Part shown: in pieces, positions 10,874 to 21,669 of the stretch
Position numbering within the stretch: the stretch's first letter is position 1
Layout: every line of letters starts with the position of its first letter
Origin: Flaveria trinervia
Taxonomy: Eukaryota > Streptophyta > Magnoliopsida > Asterales > Asteraceae
DNA: 64,000 nucleotides
Assembly (NCBI GenBank): GCA_025506515.1
Contig: CM046442.1
Span: 110,041,706 to 110,105,705, forward strand
Direction: 5' to 3'
Translations under genes and position numbers: made by a program
The notes under the pieces: model-generated
What the model saw: only the letters and a program-made list of their open reading frames with translations
Databases searched by the model: none
What the model was told of the DNA's origin: nothing

Positions 10874-12946
10874 ATTGGAACCATCAACATCAGCTGATAG
10901 GTTCTGAGAGGGCTTGATGCTGACTTCTACTTCTGATTATGCTGTATCAGAAAGTAGATCACATGATGAGATGGATTGGTTATTACTCTCACCATCAGAT
11001 TCTACCTCTGCTCTGGGAGTAAAATCTGTAGGTGGAGCAGTGTGATTGTAACCAATGCCAAACTTCACATTGGAAGCAGATTGCTTACTAAGAAGCATTT
11101 CAAAACCTTTGCATGATTGTACCCATCTATCACACTCTACCTGGGTAACTGCAAGGGTTCTTTGAGATCTTTATACTTCTCTAGAAGTATCTCTTCCCTA
11201 GCCTTATCATCAGTTATTTGGCATTTAAGTTTGTAAATCTCATCATTCTTATCATTAAGCACAGACTCAAATTCAGCTTTGCTTTTGAAATTATTTGTTC
11301 TAGCTCAATGTTCTTGTTGATTAAAGCTACATTTGCTTCTCTAATAGATGCAAATGCTGCTATGCATGTTTCAAAACATAATTTGGCTTTTGCCTCAGAG
11401 GATACCTGTGATACCTTTGGTGTAGAGGCATTAGTGGATGAAGTATCAGCAGAATCCAAAGCCATAAGAGCTAGATTTCCAAAGGGACTTTCACCACCAT
11501 GTTGACCAGCACCTGAGAACAGTTGGTCATGACCAGACAAGTCATCTGGTAAACTGCTCCAGTCAACAACTCCTGGGGTGAAGAAGCTGTGTTGTTGAGG
11601 TTGAGTTTGTTGATGAGATTGGGAAGGTTGTGGTTCAGCAATGCTTGTGGTTGTTGTGCAATTGGAGCTTGAACAGGATTTGGTTGAGGCATATAATAGC
11701 AGGGATAAGGATATGACATTTGACCCTGGGGAACAAAGTATGCAGGAGATCTAGGATGTGAATGATGACCAGAACCAGCAGGATGTTGCCCTCTGTTTTG
11801 TGGACTAGTACTAGGAAAAGTCACAAAGGGTGCAGAAGAGTTAGATCCAGTTTATCTACACTCCCTTGCAAAGTGTCCCAGCCTTTGGCATTTGTGACAC
11901 CTCAACTTACTCTTGTCAAAACCAACTTTGGTTTTGCCAGAGAGTCCAGGAAATTTCCTGCCAGTTCTCTTATAGAACTTTTGAGATCTGATATTAATCA
12001 ATGCCATTTGGCTTAGAATATCCATCTCTTCTAGATCATCATCAACTATTCCTTTCAGATCATCCATAATGAAGCATAAATTGTCACTATTACTGCCAGA
12101 ATGACTCTCAATACCAACAATGCATGATCAGAACTATTTGTAGAGAAATCAATATACTCATCATAATTGCTTTCAGATGCAACATATTCTGACTCATGAC
12201 CAACCAAGGAAGTATTCCCTGGTACAAAGTCATCAGTGAGCTTTCCTGATGAGGACAGTTTCCTCTTCTGCTCTATCTCTCTTTCGAATGTAAGCAGTTT
12301 CCCATGAAGTTGGGTGAGAGATAGGCTATCTAGATTTGCACTGGAGCGTAGGACAATAGTGTATGTGTCCCATCTCTCAGGCAGTGATCTGAGGAACCTG
12401 TTATTCATCTGGCTATTGGTGTATTCCTGTTTCACCATTTTCAGCTCAGAGATCAAGCAGGAAAAACGCTCAAACTGTTGAGTCAGTGTCTCACCCTTTC
12501 TATAAGAGAATGTCTCATATTGTTGGGCAAGGATTTCTCTGTTGTTTGCTAAGACCTCATCTGTGCCACCGAATTGTTCCTTCAGGGCATTCCAGAGATC
12601 ATGAGCAGTTTCATGATGCATAAGCCTGAATAGATTTCATTAGGCAGTGCCATGGCCAGAATTCCATGGGCTTTAGCATCAATCTCAAACAGTTTCCGAT
12701 CTTCATCAGAGTATTGTTCCTTCTTCTTCGGAACCATTTGATTGGTTTCCGGATTGTTCACCATAGGCTTATGTGGTCCATGTACCACAGATGTCCAACA
12801 ACTTGAACTGTTAACAGACTGGTGATGAAGCATTCTTCGTTGCCATATGTTATACTCGGTCCTAACCAGTATCGGAGGCTTGGTTGAGGAACGGTATTGT
12901 GAGGATCATTAGAAGGAGTAGTCATCTCAGATTCAATCAAATTCAA
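10874..12946 (-). pseudogene. D gag (UBN2-type) with CCHC knuckle, broken
   Basis: Starts near 12946-12925 (MTTPSNDPHN) with LRYWLGPSITYGNEE, and continues in shifted frames: EDRKLFEIDAKAHGILAMALPNE, then HDLWNALKEQFGGTDEVLANNREIL... FERFSCLISELK, the copia Gag (UBN2) core. A CCHC knuckle CHKCQRLGHFAREC lies near 11896-11855. A Pro/Gln-rich tail follows to 11471, then a Ser/Ala segment with helices (11540-11214). At least three frameshifts and one stop after the knuckle. Gag would form the particle and package RNA. The end is interrupted at 10873 by the gypsy LTR. Confidence 0.87.
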
Positions 12947-13136
12947 TTAAGTTATAACAAATTTAGAACAAAACACAACAACCAATTGAACCAAGAGAGA
13001 TCTCAAAATAAATGAACGAAAGCGACATAAATTCAATAATCTATAACCAGTTCTTGCGAATATGCTAATTCAATCAAACATAGATATCAATTAGCAGTTT
13101 CAATGATCAATTGTTAGATCGATCAATGATTAACCT

Positions 13137-13148
13137 GCTCTGATACCA
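13137..13148 (-). promoter_or_regulatory. D primer binding site (initiator Met tRNA)
   Basis: Minus-strand TGGTATCAGAGC, the standard plant copia site complementary to the 3' end of initiator tRNA-Met, 2 nt inside the LTR end (CCTAACA). Confidence 0.95.
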
Positions 13149-13150
13149 CT

Positions 13151-14095
13151 TGTTAGGATCAGTGATCTATGTTTGATTGATTAGAGAGTATAGCAGCGGA
13201 ATTCTAACAATGAATTAGCCAATTCACAAGAACGAAACAATATTCAATGAAGAACGAAGACGGTTATAGAAAGTGAAAATTCTGCAAATATATTTCATTC
13301 AATATTCGCTTTCGTGGTAACGGAATGTCACAATTACAATTAGGTCGACACCTCTTATATAAGAGATGTGACATCTGCTGATGTCACTTGATAGTGACAT
13401 CTAACAGAATTATTTCAACTGAAACACAACTACTGAAGATGTCAAAACAGCTGACATCTCCTTACAAAAATACTAAGTGTTATCAGTTATTATAACTACT
13501 GAAACTACAACGATTGAAGAACAAGCTCTTCAGCCGTTTTACAAAACTACTGAAAGTAAAAACATAAAACTACTAATATCACAACTACTGAAGAAGTACT
13601 CTTCAGCTGTTGTGACAAACTATTGAAACTTCAGTACTTGGTCTTCAGACTTGAACTTCAGATGTTTCATCAGCTGATGACTTCAGTAGATATCATCAGC
13701 TGATGTCTTCAGTCTTTGTCTTCAGACTTTGTACACCAGTTGTTGATCTTCAGCACTTGTAGACTCTTCAGCTGTTGTACTTCAGTACTTTGGTCTTCAG
13801 CTTCAGCACTTGTGTTCTTCAGCTGTTCAGCTTCAGCACTTGTGTTCTTCAGCTGTTCAGCTTCAACACTTGTGTTCTTCAGCTGTTGAACTTCAGCACT
13901 TTAGTCTTCAGCTGTTGAAGTCTTCAGCACTTGATCTTCAGCTGTTGGAGTTTTCAGCACTTGTCGAACTGCTGATGAGCACTTGTCGAACTGCTGATGA
14001 AGCCTTCAGCTGTTGGAGTTTTCAGCTGTTGTTGTGATATTATGTGGGACTTAGAGGTTTTCTGATCTTGGCTCATTGGTTCTTTTGGTCCAACA
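13151..14095 (-). repeat. D 5' LTR (945 bp)
   Basis: Minus-strand TGTTGGACCAAAAG...CCTAACA, directly followed by the primer site. 13430-14035 is filled with cttcagctgttg, cttcagcacttg, cagtagtt and cagtacttg words, including several near-tandem ~33-bp units at 13795-13910. The same words form the array at 3230-3892. Confidence 0.92.
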
Positions 14096-14440
14096 ATCTA
14101 AATTAAATCCGGTGATACTTGAGTTGTTTTACATATGTGTATATCAGAAATGAACAATAAACTATGTAAAACAACTAAATATCACCAACTTTAACTTACA
14201 TTTATGTAAATCAATTATTCGTAATTTACATTTATGTAAATCAATAGTTCTTTTGGTTCTGAAAATCAAAATTAGTTTTATAATGATCCTGGCCCTATAT
14301 ATATCTATACACACATACACACACACATATATGTACATACATATGTGTCCTATATACATATATACACATGTATATATATATATATATGTATATTATATAC
14401 CAAGCACCTCTTCAGCTGCTGCTGGAGGTGGTATTGGACC
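14096..14440. other. Spacer between D and H: hairpin, direct repeats, TA/CA microsatellite
   Basis: No gene seen. An inverted repeat (14111-14134 with 14164-14186; arms start ggtgat and end atcacc) could fold as a hairpin or be a small MITE-like relic. Next come two copies of ttacatttatgtaaatcaat (14197-14246), then a TA/CA-rich microsatellite (14297-14400). Confidence 0.7.
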
Positions 14441-14524
14441 TTACATCTAGAATCAAGAATGTAGGAATTTGTTGTTATTAGACCTTACATACCAAGCACC
14501 TTTTTAGCTGCTGCTGGAGCTGGT

Positions 14525-15119
14525 ATGATCCCCAGGGTTGTGGCTGACTACTTAGATGAAGATAGAAAGAGAGTAGAAATTGATCAAAAGGTCATGATAG
14601 CCCTTCAGACTGCTCTTCCAAACTCTGTATATAGAGGTTTCAAGAAATGCAAAACAGCTACACAGCTATGGGATGCATTGAAACTAATGTATGAGGGTTC
14701 CACTAAAGCCAAGGAGAACAAGAAGGATCTCCTGAAGCAGCAGTTTGAAAATTTCACCTTCAAAACAGGGGAGGCCATGACTCAACAATACTTCAGGTAT
14801 GTTGAGATTGTGGATACTCTAGTGGATGTTGGAGTAACTCTTGAGAACAAGGATATTGTAAGGTAGTTCATGTCCTCTCTTCCTAGGCAATAGACACATT
14901 ATTGTGTTGTTATCAAGAGGACTGAGAACCTTAAGACTCTCACTTTGACAGAGTTGTATGGCATTCTCAGTGGATACCAGATGGAGATGAACATGCAAGG
15001 TTCATCTGGTAACTCCAGCAATCAAACGGGTTTAGCCCTTCATGTGACTGAAAGGATAGAATAGAACCCTAACATCATCTCATATGCTACCCTAATAACT
15101 CACAAAAGGGTCCTTTCAT
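14525..15119 (+). pseudogene. H gag, N-terminal part
   Basis: Open frame 14525-14866 (IPRVVADYLDEDRKRVEIDQK, ALQTALPNSVYRGF, TATQLWDALKLMYEG) is a UBN2-type Gag related to D's. A TAG at 14864-14866 and further stops (14891, 15061) follow, but the text continues to the G insertion (LTLTELYGILSGYQMEM). Just upstream, 14393-14528 holds two diverged copies of a ~45-bp segment (taccaagcacct...gctgctgctggag), probably a repair or slippage duplication. Confidence 0.82.
15115..15119. repeat. Target-site duplication TTCAT (left) of G
   Basis: Matches 34919-34923 directly after G's 3' LTR. Confidence 0.95.
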
Positions 15120-15739
15120 TGTTGAAGCATGTATGTCCCTAAATCATGATATGAAATGTAATAGATCATGTTTATCTGATTTTGATGTAATTTGATATGA
15201 TTAATGAAATGATATTGGTTGTTTGTGATTTGTAATGACTAATATTTCGTTAATGAGTCGATATTGAAATGGTTAATTAGGATAATGATTGTTTGAATGG
15301 TTACACATAATGTTTATTAAGAAATACATTCCAACTTAACATAATGTAGTTTTCATGCTAATGGCTCATGCGAATGGACCACACGCATGAATAACTTCAT
15401 ACGATTGATTCAATCGCACGACTGAACCATGCTTATGGTCCAGTCGCCCGAATGAACAATACTAACCTATAAATACAATCCATTCGTGGAAAAAGGAGAG
15501 CATTCATTGATTACGATTCCAGACGTACCCTAGCCGTCCAGAAGCCTCCCAATTCGTTCTCCAAGTTCATAGAACACTTTAGATCGATTTCTAATCGATT
15601 TCTAATGTTAGTTTCAATTCTTTATTGATTCTTCGTGTGTTCTCACTGATTGGATCGCCAATCAAATAGGATTTCGCACTATTTGATCTGGTTTACACGC
15701 TAATCACTAGGTATTTCGTTCAAATACCCGGTCCCAACA
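15120..15739 (+). repeat. G 5' LTR (620 bp)
   Basis: TGTTGAAGCATG...GTCCCAACA. It has a cluster of the CANTCG/CGANTG motif at 15360-15460, then a TATA box TATAAATA at 15468-15475, so the motif sits just upstream of the core promoter in U3. Confidence 0.95.
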
Positions 15740-15741
15740 AG

Positions 15742-15753
15742 TGGTATCAGAGC
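15742..15753 (+). promoter_or_regulatory. G primer binding site (initiator Met tRNA)
   Basis: TGGTATCAGAGC, 2 nt after the LTR. Confidence 0.95.
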
Positions 15754-16122
15754 TTTGGCTCTTGCTTACATGTGATTCAATCAAGATTGATAAAAAGCTT
15801 GTGTTTTTGCACTAAAAACGCAATCTTTTGTGTCAAAAGTGATCTTGGACGTTCCCTGCTCATCAAAGTTTGGTTTCTACGGACTTAGGCGATTAGACCT
15901 TGTGAAAGTTCGAATTTTTACGTCTAAAACATGTTTAACCTAGAAATTTTCGCAAAACAACAGCTTGAGTCGCACGAGTGAGCCATTCGTACGACTGAAC
16001 CAATCGCTTAGTTCAGCCGCACGATTGAACCATTCGCATAGTTCATTCGCACGGATAGCCCAATCGCATCCTTCAGTCACACCAGTTGACAGTTTGTTTA
16101 AGTAGACTTAAAGTTATTCACC
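15754..16122 (+). other. G leader with palindrome motifs
   Basis: Untranslated leader. 15965-16085 holds seven motif copies (gtcgcacgagtga, cattcgtacgactga, cagccgcacgattga and variants). No other gene seen. The gag start ATG at 16123 is in good context (accATGg). Confidence 0.8.
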
Positions 16123-18918
16123 ATGGAAGATCAAATGTCAGCCTTTACTGCTAGGAAGGACTCTAGGATCCAGAACCTGCTGTTACTTGAGAGCGAGGTG
16201 GGTAATCATAATAAACCACCAAAGCTTTTAACATTAGATGAGTTTCCCCACTGGAAACAACGTTTTGAGATCTACCTCAATGGAGTGGATCCGAATCTGT
16301 GGGAAGCTATCGAGATTGGGTATAGTACGCCGGTGGGAGCCGATGGAGTAAAGCTAACCTTAGGAGGGATGACAGACGTGCAGAAAGTCAAATATAATGC
16401 AAGAAGAGGGTTTATGCATTGATTACACAGTCTATCCCTAAAGACAATTTCCACCAGTACTCAGAGAATAAGCAGTCCAAGAAACTATGGGATGAGCTGG
16501 AAAAGAGGTACGACGGGAATGATTCGTTGAAGACAATCAAGGCTAAGGAGTTAAAGAAGGAATTCGATAACTTCTCATTGATGAGAAACGAGAGTTTGGA
16601 CGATGTTATAGATAGATTCTACCATTTGATGAGTGAACTGCATACACATGGGGTGGCTACTACCATGGAAGAGAAAGTTGCTAACTTTGCAGACGGATTG
16701 CCGGAAAAGTGGGTTTCATTCGTGTCTAACCTGAGACAGAATAGAATGCTGACAAAGCTGGATATAAATGACTTCATTTTAAAGCTGCGAGAAGAAGCAC
16801 TTAGGATGAAGTACAGAGCTCAGAGTCTTCGTATACTCAGAATCCAGCTTTATACAATGCCACGCCTCAAGCTAAGACATCTGGAGCACCTCTCAAGACG
16901 GCATTTGTGTCTAGCTCATCGGGTCCTTCACATGCTTCTCCTTCAGGATCAGACACGTCGGGGTCTTCTTGTACCATCATATTGGATCTGAAACAAATGC
17001 TACTAGACTGAATACCGAGAACCTCGGTAATGTGACAGTAGAAGTAGCTCGAGAACACATGGATCTTTTGGCTGCAATGGTTTATTCTTATGATGGACTT
17101 GTTGCTGGGAAGATTGGAAACTATCATCTGGCAGACGAGGACTACGAGCAGGTGGAAGAAATGGAGCTTGAGAGAATGGACATAATGTGGGCCTTAGCTA
17201 GTGCTGTCCGGAGGGCAAAGAAGTTTGTGAAAAAGACCGGACAGAACTTGATAGCTATTGAGGATACCACATTTGGCTTTGACAAGAGCAAAGTGACCTG
17301 CTTTAACTGTGGAGAGAAGGGGCACTTCAAGAGAGAATGTGTTAAGCCAAAGAAGACGGGTAACGGGAACCCATTCTCGTCCTTCACTCGTTAAGACAAG
17401 CAAGCTACTAGTTCTACTTCATGAAGCAAGGATCCAAAAGTCTTGACTGCTCATGATGATGAAGGACAGGACTGGAGCTTTAGGTTTGTCTCTCCAGGGG
17501 AATCAAACATTGCAAGTGTAGAAGACATTGACGATGATTCCGCAAGTGAAGGAGATCTAGCAGTTGATATCGCGATGTCTAATATGAAGAGACAACTGCA
17601 ATTGAGGTCAGCTACAAGCCTAAAGAGGAGACTACCAAAGCAAGGACAGAAAAGACAGAATCACCAGAACCAGAGGCATCTGATGCTGCGTTGATGGCTA
17701 ACTCTTCTGAACCAACTCAGGTAAGTACCACTAACCAAAAGTTTAATAATCATGCCTGTTCTGATTGTAATACATTTAGAAATAGCATAGATGAGAAATT
17801 TGCTAGGTTATTAGATCATAATGATAACTTGGTAAAATATTTACAACTGTGCACTGAGGCGAATAGAGTATTAAAACAAAATGAGCATAGTTACAAAGAA
17901 AAGATAGACCTTTTGACTAAACAGCTTAGGGAAACCGAAGTAGTTGCATTTAACCAAGCTAATGACATTAGGTACTATCTAAACTCCCTAGAAGACACTA
18001 AGAAGCAAAAGACAGTTATAGAAGTAGAAGTAAACTCATTAAAACAGAAACTGCACAGTTGGATAAGTTCATCACACATAGTCCAACACTTAGTGAGAGA
18101 AAGAAACAATGGGGAGGGTATGGGTTACAAAGTGGTTCCACCACCACCTGAGACCTTGATGAACACTAAGAGTAGACTTGTAAATGACAATCCCATCAAG
18201 GATCATATGGTGTCTACTCTTCTTGTTAGTGATCCAGATTTCTCATGTTCAACCATTGAATCTGGAAACAAACAAAAGGAGGCCACTTCAAAGGCAAAGG
18301 GTAAATTGCCTTGTGTTAATCTGGAAAAAGAGTTTGAAAAGGTTAACTTAAAGTCAGGGTCAAACAGAGTCAAATCAGAACCTAAAAGGACTTCAAATAG
18401 TCAAAAACCAGTTAACCAAAAGGAAAAAAGATATTAAACATGTTAAAACAGTTAACTCTGTTAAACAAGAAAAAACATCAAAAGAACCAGAGTCAAAATC
18501 TAAAGTAAGTGAGGTTACTAGAGTGTCACACACGTCTCCACAAAGAAAGTTTAATCATAAAGTTGATAGTAGGTCATGCTACAACTGTGGAGAATGTGGA
18601 CACATTGCTTCCTATTGTCTTTATTATCAGACACCTAGGAAAAAGATTGAACTTCAGGACTCAAAACCTAGGTCTTCTAAGAGGATTTCTTTAACTCCAC
18701 CTAGAAGAACTAGTGCACATAAAGTTCAACCCGTTACCCAGTCGACAGTGTATCACAAACAGGCATTGCACAAATCTGGCTTATGGAAAGAGAAGTCAAC
18801 CTCTGTGTCTGATGATGATGACAAGAAGGAACCTGGGCTACCCTCACTCTCTAAGGGTCAATGGGTTGAATTTATGATGTGTGATGCCTCTGGGAAACCC
18901 AAGCCAGTAAAGGCTTAG
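16123..18918 (+). pseudogene. G gag, with two CCHC zinc knuckles, frameshifted
   Basis: Starts MEDQMSAFTARKDSRIQNLL, then FPHWKQRFEIYLNGVDPNLWEAI, a UBN2 Gag core (KLWDELEKRYDGN, NESLDDVIDRFYHLMSELHTHG) across frames 16123-16422 and 16419-16991. 16969-17394 restores VEVAREHMDLLAAMV and the first knuckle CFNCGEKGHFKREC (17299-17340). A long coiled coil (ARLLDHNDNLVKYLQLCTEA...) lies in 17691-18437. A second knuckle CYNCGECGHIASYC is at 18577-18618. Gag would assemble particles and bind genomic RNA. Element F has the same two-knuckle layout. An exact CAG|GTAAGT donor-like site lies at 17718-17726. Confidence 0.9.
17718..17726 (+). promoter_or_regulatory. Candidate 5' splice site within G gag
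   Basis: CAG|GTAAGT, the plant donor consensus; also at 23252-23260 (I) and 60569-60561 on the minus strand (F). It is coding in Gag (Q-V-S), so conservation may only reflect Gag and recent ancestry. Confidence 0.35.
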
Positions 18919-18945
18919 GTTCCTAACCTAAACTAATCCTTTACA

Positions 18946-19802
18946 TTGTATGTGCAGGGGGCTCGCTACAGTGCTGAAATTAACACGTGGATTGTAGACA
19001 GCGGAGCATCCAGGCACATGACAGGAAATAGGGCTCTTTTATCTAACGTCAAGCAAATAAAAGGAGGGCATGTTTCATTTGCCGGAAACAAGGGAGGATA
19101 TATCACAGCTCAGGGAGAAGTGGGAAATCAGAAAGTTAAGTTTGATAAGGTGAACTATGTTCAACAACTCCATAATAACTTACTTTCTGTTTCCCAAATC
19201 TGCGATAAGGGATTTAAAGTCATCTTCGACAAAAAGAAGTGTTACGTACTCAAGAAAGATTACGTGATCCCAGAAGACCAAGTTTTGATGACTGCTTCAA
19301 GATACAAAGACCTTTATGTTTTGGATCTGTCAACAGCTGCTACAACGGATCAGGAGGTTCAGTGTTTTCTATCTAAAGCTACTGAGAAGGGTTCCATCTC
19401 CTGGCATAGGAGAATGGGACACATTGGTCAAAGAAAGATAAATCACTTGATTCAGAAGGATCTAGTGAGAGGAGTTAATGTCATGAACTTCCAGCTTCCT
19501 GATTTTTGTGTAGCTTGCAAGAAAGGAAAACAAACAAAGAAGTCTCATAAGGAAAAGAAAATTCATTCAATAGAACTTCCTCTTGAACTTCTTCACATGG
19601 ATCTGTTTGGTCCAGTCAGTACAAAGAGCATAGCAGGCGACTTGTACTGTTTTGTGGTTACTGATGACTACTCAAGGTTCTCTTGGGTAATGTTTCTGAA
19701 GTCCAAATCAGAAACATTTGTGTCTTTCAAGGAGTTAGTAACCACACTGGAATCTCTCTACAAGTACGCTCAGACAACGGGACAGAATTCAAGAACCAGT
19801 AG
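18946..19802 (+). CDS. G protease and integrase N-terminal half
   Basis: The PR site is WIVDSGASRHMTG (W at 18988). The IN zinc finger has WHRRMGHIG (19402) and FCVACKKGKQ (19505). The first catalytic Asp is LLHMDLFGP (19591), then DDYSRFSWVMFLKSKSE. The frame slips at ~19770: text expected around the second catalytic Asp (RSDNG) reads in another frame, so the ORF ends with a nonsense tail at 19869. A one- or two-base loss explains it. Confidence 0.9.
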
Positions 19803-20418
19803 ATGGAGGCTTACTGCAAGGAAAAGGGAATTGTACATCAATTCACTTCTGCCTACACGCCTCAGATGAATGGCGTTGCTGAGAGAAAGAACAGAAGCTT
19901 GATTGAGACGACACGGACTATGCTAGCAGACTCGAAACTGCCTATCCAATTTTGGAATGAGGCAGTTGCTAATGCATGTTATACACTGAATCGAGTTCTG
20001 ATTATCAAGCGTCACAGAAAGACATGTTACGAGCTACTACAAAGACGCAAACCGAATCTGGAGTATCTCGAACCATTTGGCGCGCCGTGCACACTTCTGA
20101 AGAAAACACAAGGAGGTAAATTCAACGAGAAGGCGGATGAAGGAATCTTTCTAGGATACAACATTCCGAACAAGAGGGTTTACAAAAACTCAACGGGTCT
20201 AGTAGAAGTGTCGTGTAATGTTGACGTTCAGCGATATACCACACCACCTACTGGCAAAGGACCCGCCTATTTCTTCGACTATGATAGATTCTTCAAGTCC
20301 TTCAACATCTCTCTCTCTCCCTCGGATGACAAGTTAGCTACACGGATGATGTATGATATCTTGAATAAACCAACATCAAGCTCACTGGGAGGATCATCTA
20401 CTCAGTCAGGGGGAGTAG
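19803..20418 (+). pseudogene. G integrase C-terminal half, cut by element I
   Basis: MEAYCKEKGIVHQFTSAYTP, catalytic Glu in NGVAERKNRSLIE, then FWNEAVANACYTLNRVLI, GIFLGYN and a Ser-rich linker (SSSLGGSSTQSGG). The linker is interrupted at 20418/20419 by element I and continues at 26412 as acidic linker. The last residues of the visible ORF (to 20441) are LTR sequence. Confidence 0.9.
20414..20418. repeat. Target-site duplication AGTAG (left) of I
   Basis: Repeated at 26407-26411 directly after the second LTR of I. Confidence 0.95.
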
Positions 20419-21149
20419 TGTTGATACATGTATGTCCCTAGATCATGATATGAAATGTAATAGATCTTGTTTATCTGATTCTGGTGTAATTTGATATGAT
20501 TAATGAAATGATATTGGTTGTTTGTGATTTGTAATGACTAATATTTCATTAATGAGTTGATATTAAATTGGTTAATTAGGTTTGTGATTGTTAGAATTGT
20601 TACACATAATGTTTATTAATTAATACATTCAAACTTAACTTGATGAAGTTCTCATGCGAATGGCCCATGCGAATGGACCATAAGCATGAATAACTTCATA
20701 TGAATGACTCAGTCGCACGACTGAACCGGGAGACTGGATTAGTCGTATGATTGACACATAAGATTGGCTCAGTCGCACGACTGAACACTCAGTCGTGCGG
20801 ATGAATCAACCGCATGGTTCAATCGCACGACTGAACCATACTAATGGTTCAGTCGCACGATTGAATAATACCAACCTATAAATACAACCCAATTCGTGAA
20901 AAACAAGGGCTTTTGATTAATTACGATTCCAGACGTACTCTAGCCGTCCAGAACCCTCACAATTCGTTCTCCAAGTTCATAGAACACATTAGATCGATTC
21001 CTAATCGATTTCTAACGTTAGTTTCAATTCTTGATTGATTTTTCGTGTGTTCTCACTGATTGGATCGCCAATCAAATAGGATTGCGCACTATTTGATTTG
21101 GTTTACAAGCTAATCTCCAGGTATTTCGTTCAAATACCAGGTCCTAACA
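20419..21149 (+). repeat. I 5' LTR (731 bp)
   Basis: TGTTGATACATG...GTCCTAACA. Motif cluster 20655-20870, including the palindrome-like TCAGTCGCACGACTGA at 20709-20724, then TATA box TATAAATA at 20877-20884. Confidence 0.95.
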
Positions 21150-21151
21150 TG

Positions 21152-21163
21152 TGGTATCAGAGC
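21152..21163 (+). promoter_or_regulatory. I primer binding site (initiator Met tRNA)
   Basis: TGGTATCAGAGC, intact. Confidence 0.95.
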
Positions 21164-21669
21164 ATAGGCTCTTGATTACGTGTGATTCAATCAATATTGA
21201 TAAAAAGCTTGTGTTTTTGCACTAAAAACGCAATCTTTTGTGTCAAAAGTGATCTTGGACGTTCCCTGCTCATCAAAGTTTGGTTTCTACAGACTTAGGC
21301 AATTAGATCTTGCGAAAGTTTGAATTTTTACGGCTAAAACATGTTTAACCTAGAAATTTTCGCAAAACAGCAGCTTGAGTCGCACGAGTGAGCCATTCAC
21401 ATGACTGGACCTCATTCGCATTGCTCAGATGCGCGATTGGACATAGTCGCATCTCCATTCGTACGATTGAAGCTTTCGGTCGTACTGTTCATACGCATTA
21501 GATTCATTCGCACGACTGAGCTAATCGCTTAGTTCAGCCGCACGATTGAACTAGTCGTAGAGTTCATACGCATGACTAGACCATTCGCACCCTTCAGTCG
21601 CCCCAGTGACAATTTGTTTTATTAGACTTAAAGTTATTAGACTTAAAGTTATTCGCCATAGAAGATCAA
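21164..21669 (+). other. I leader with palindrome motifs
   Basis: Fourteen or so motif copies at 21380-21605 (twice as many as in G's leader). A 15-bp tandem duplication (attagacttaaagtt) lies near 21622-21651. The native gag start is mutated: ATA at 21658-21660 where G has ATG; the next ATG is at 21670. Confidence 0.8.

Larger units (their letters stand above)
1..14095 (-). mobile_element. Element D: Ty1/copia (SIRE-like), left end outside the window
   Basis: Read on the minus strand the order is 5' LTR (13151-14095), tRNA-Met primer site (13137-13148), gag, CCHC linker, PR, IN, RT, RNase H, a palindrome-rich spacer and an additional ORF that runs off the left edge. PR-IN-RT-RH is copia order, and an extra ORF after RNase H is typical of SIRE/Maximus-type elements. 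The 3' LTR is not in the window. Frameshifts and stops occur in gag, IN, RT and RNase H, and a gypsy fragment sits at 7907-10873, so the copy is dead. The 5 bases after the LTR (14096-14100, atcta) may be a target duplication, but the partner is out of view. Confidence 0.93.

Noticed and set aside
10874..10878. attgg as a target duplication of the gypsy fragment
   Set aside because: No matching 5-mer at the left joint near 7900.
15742..15753. tRNA gene at the TGGTATCAGAGC sites
   Set aside because: Only the 12-nt primer complement is present; no tRNA body.
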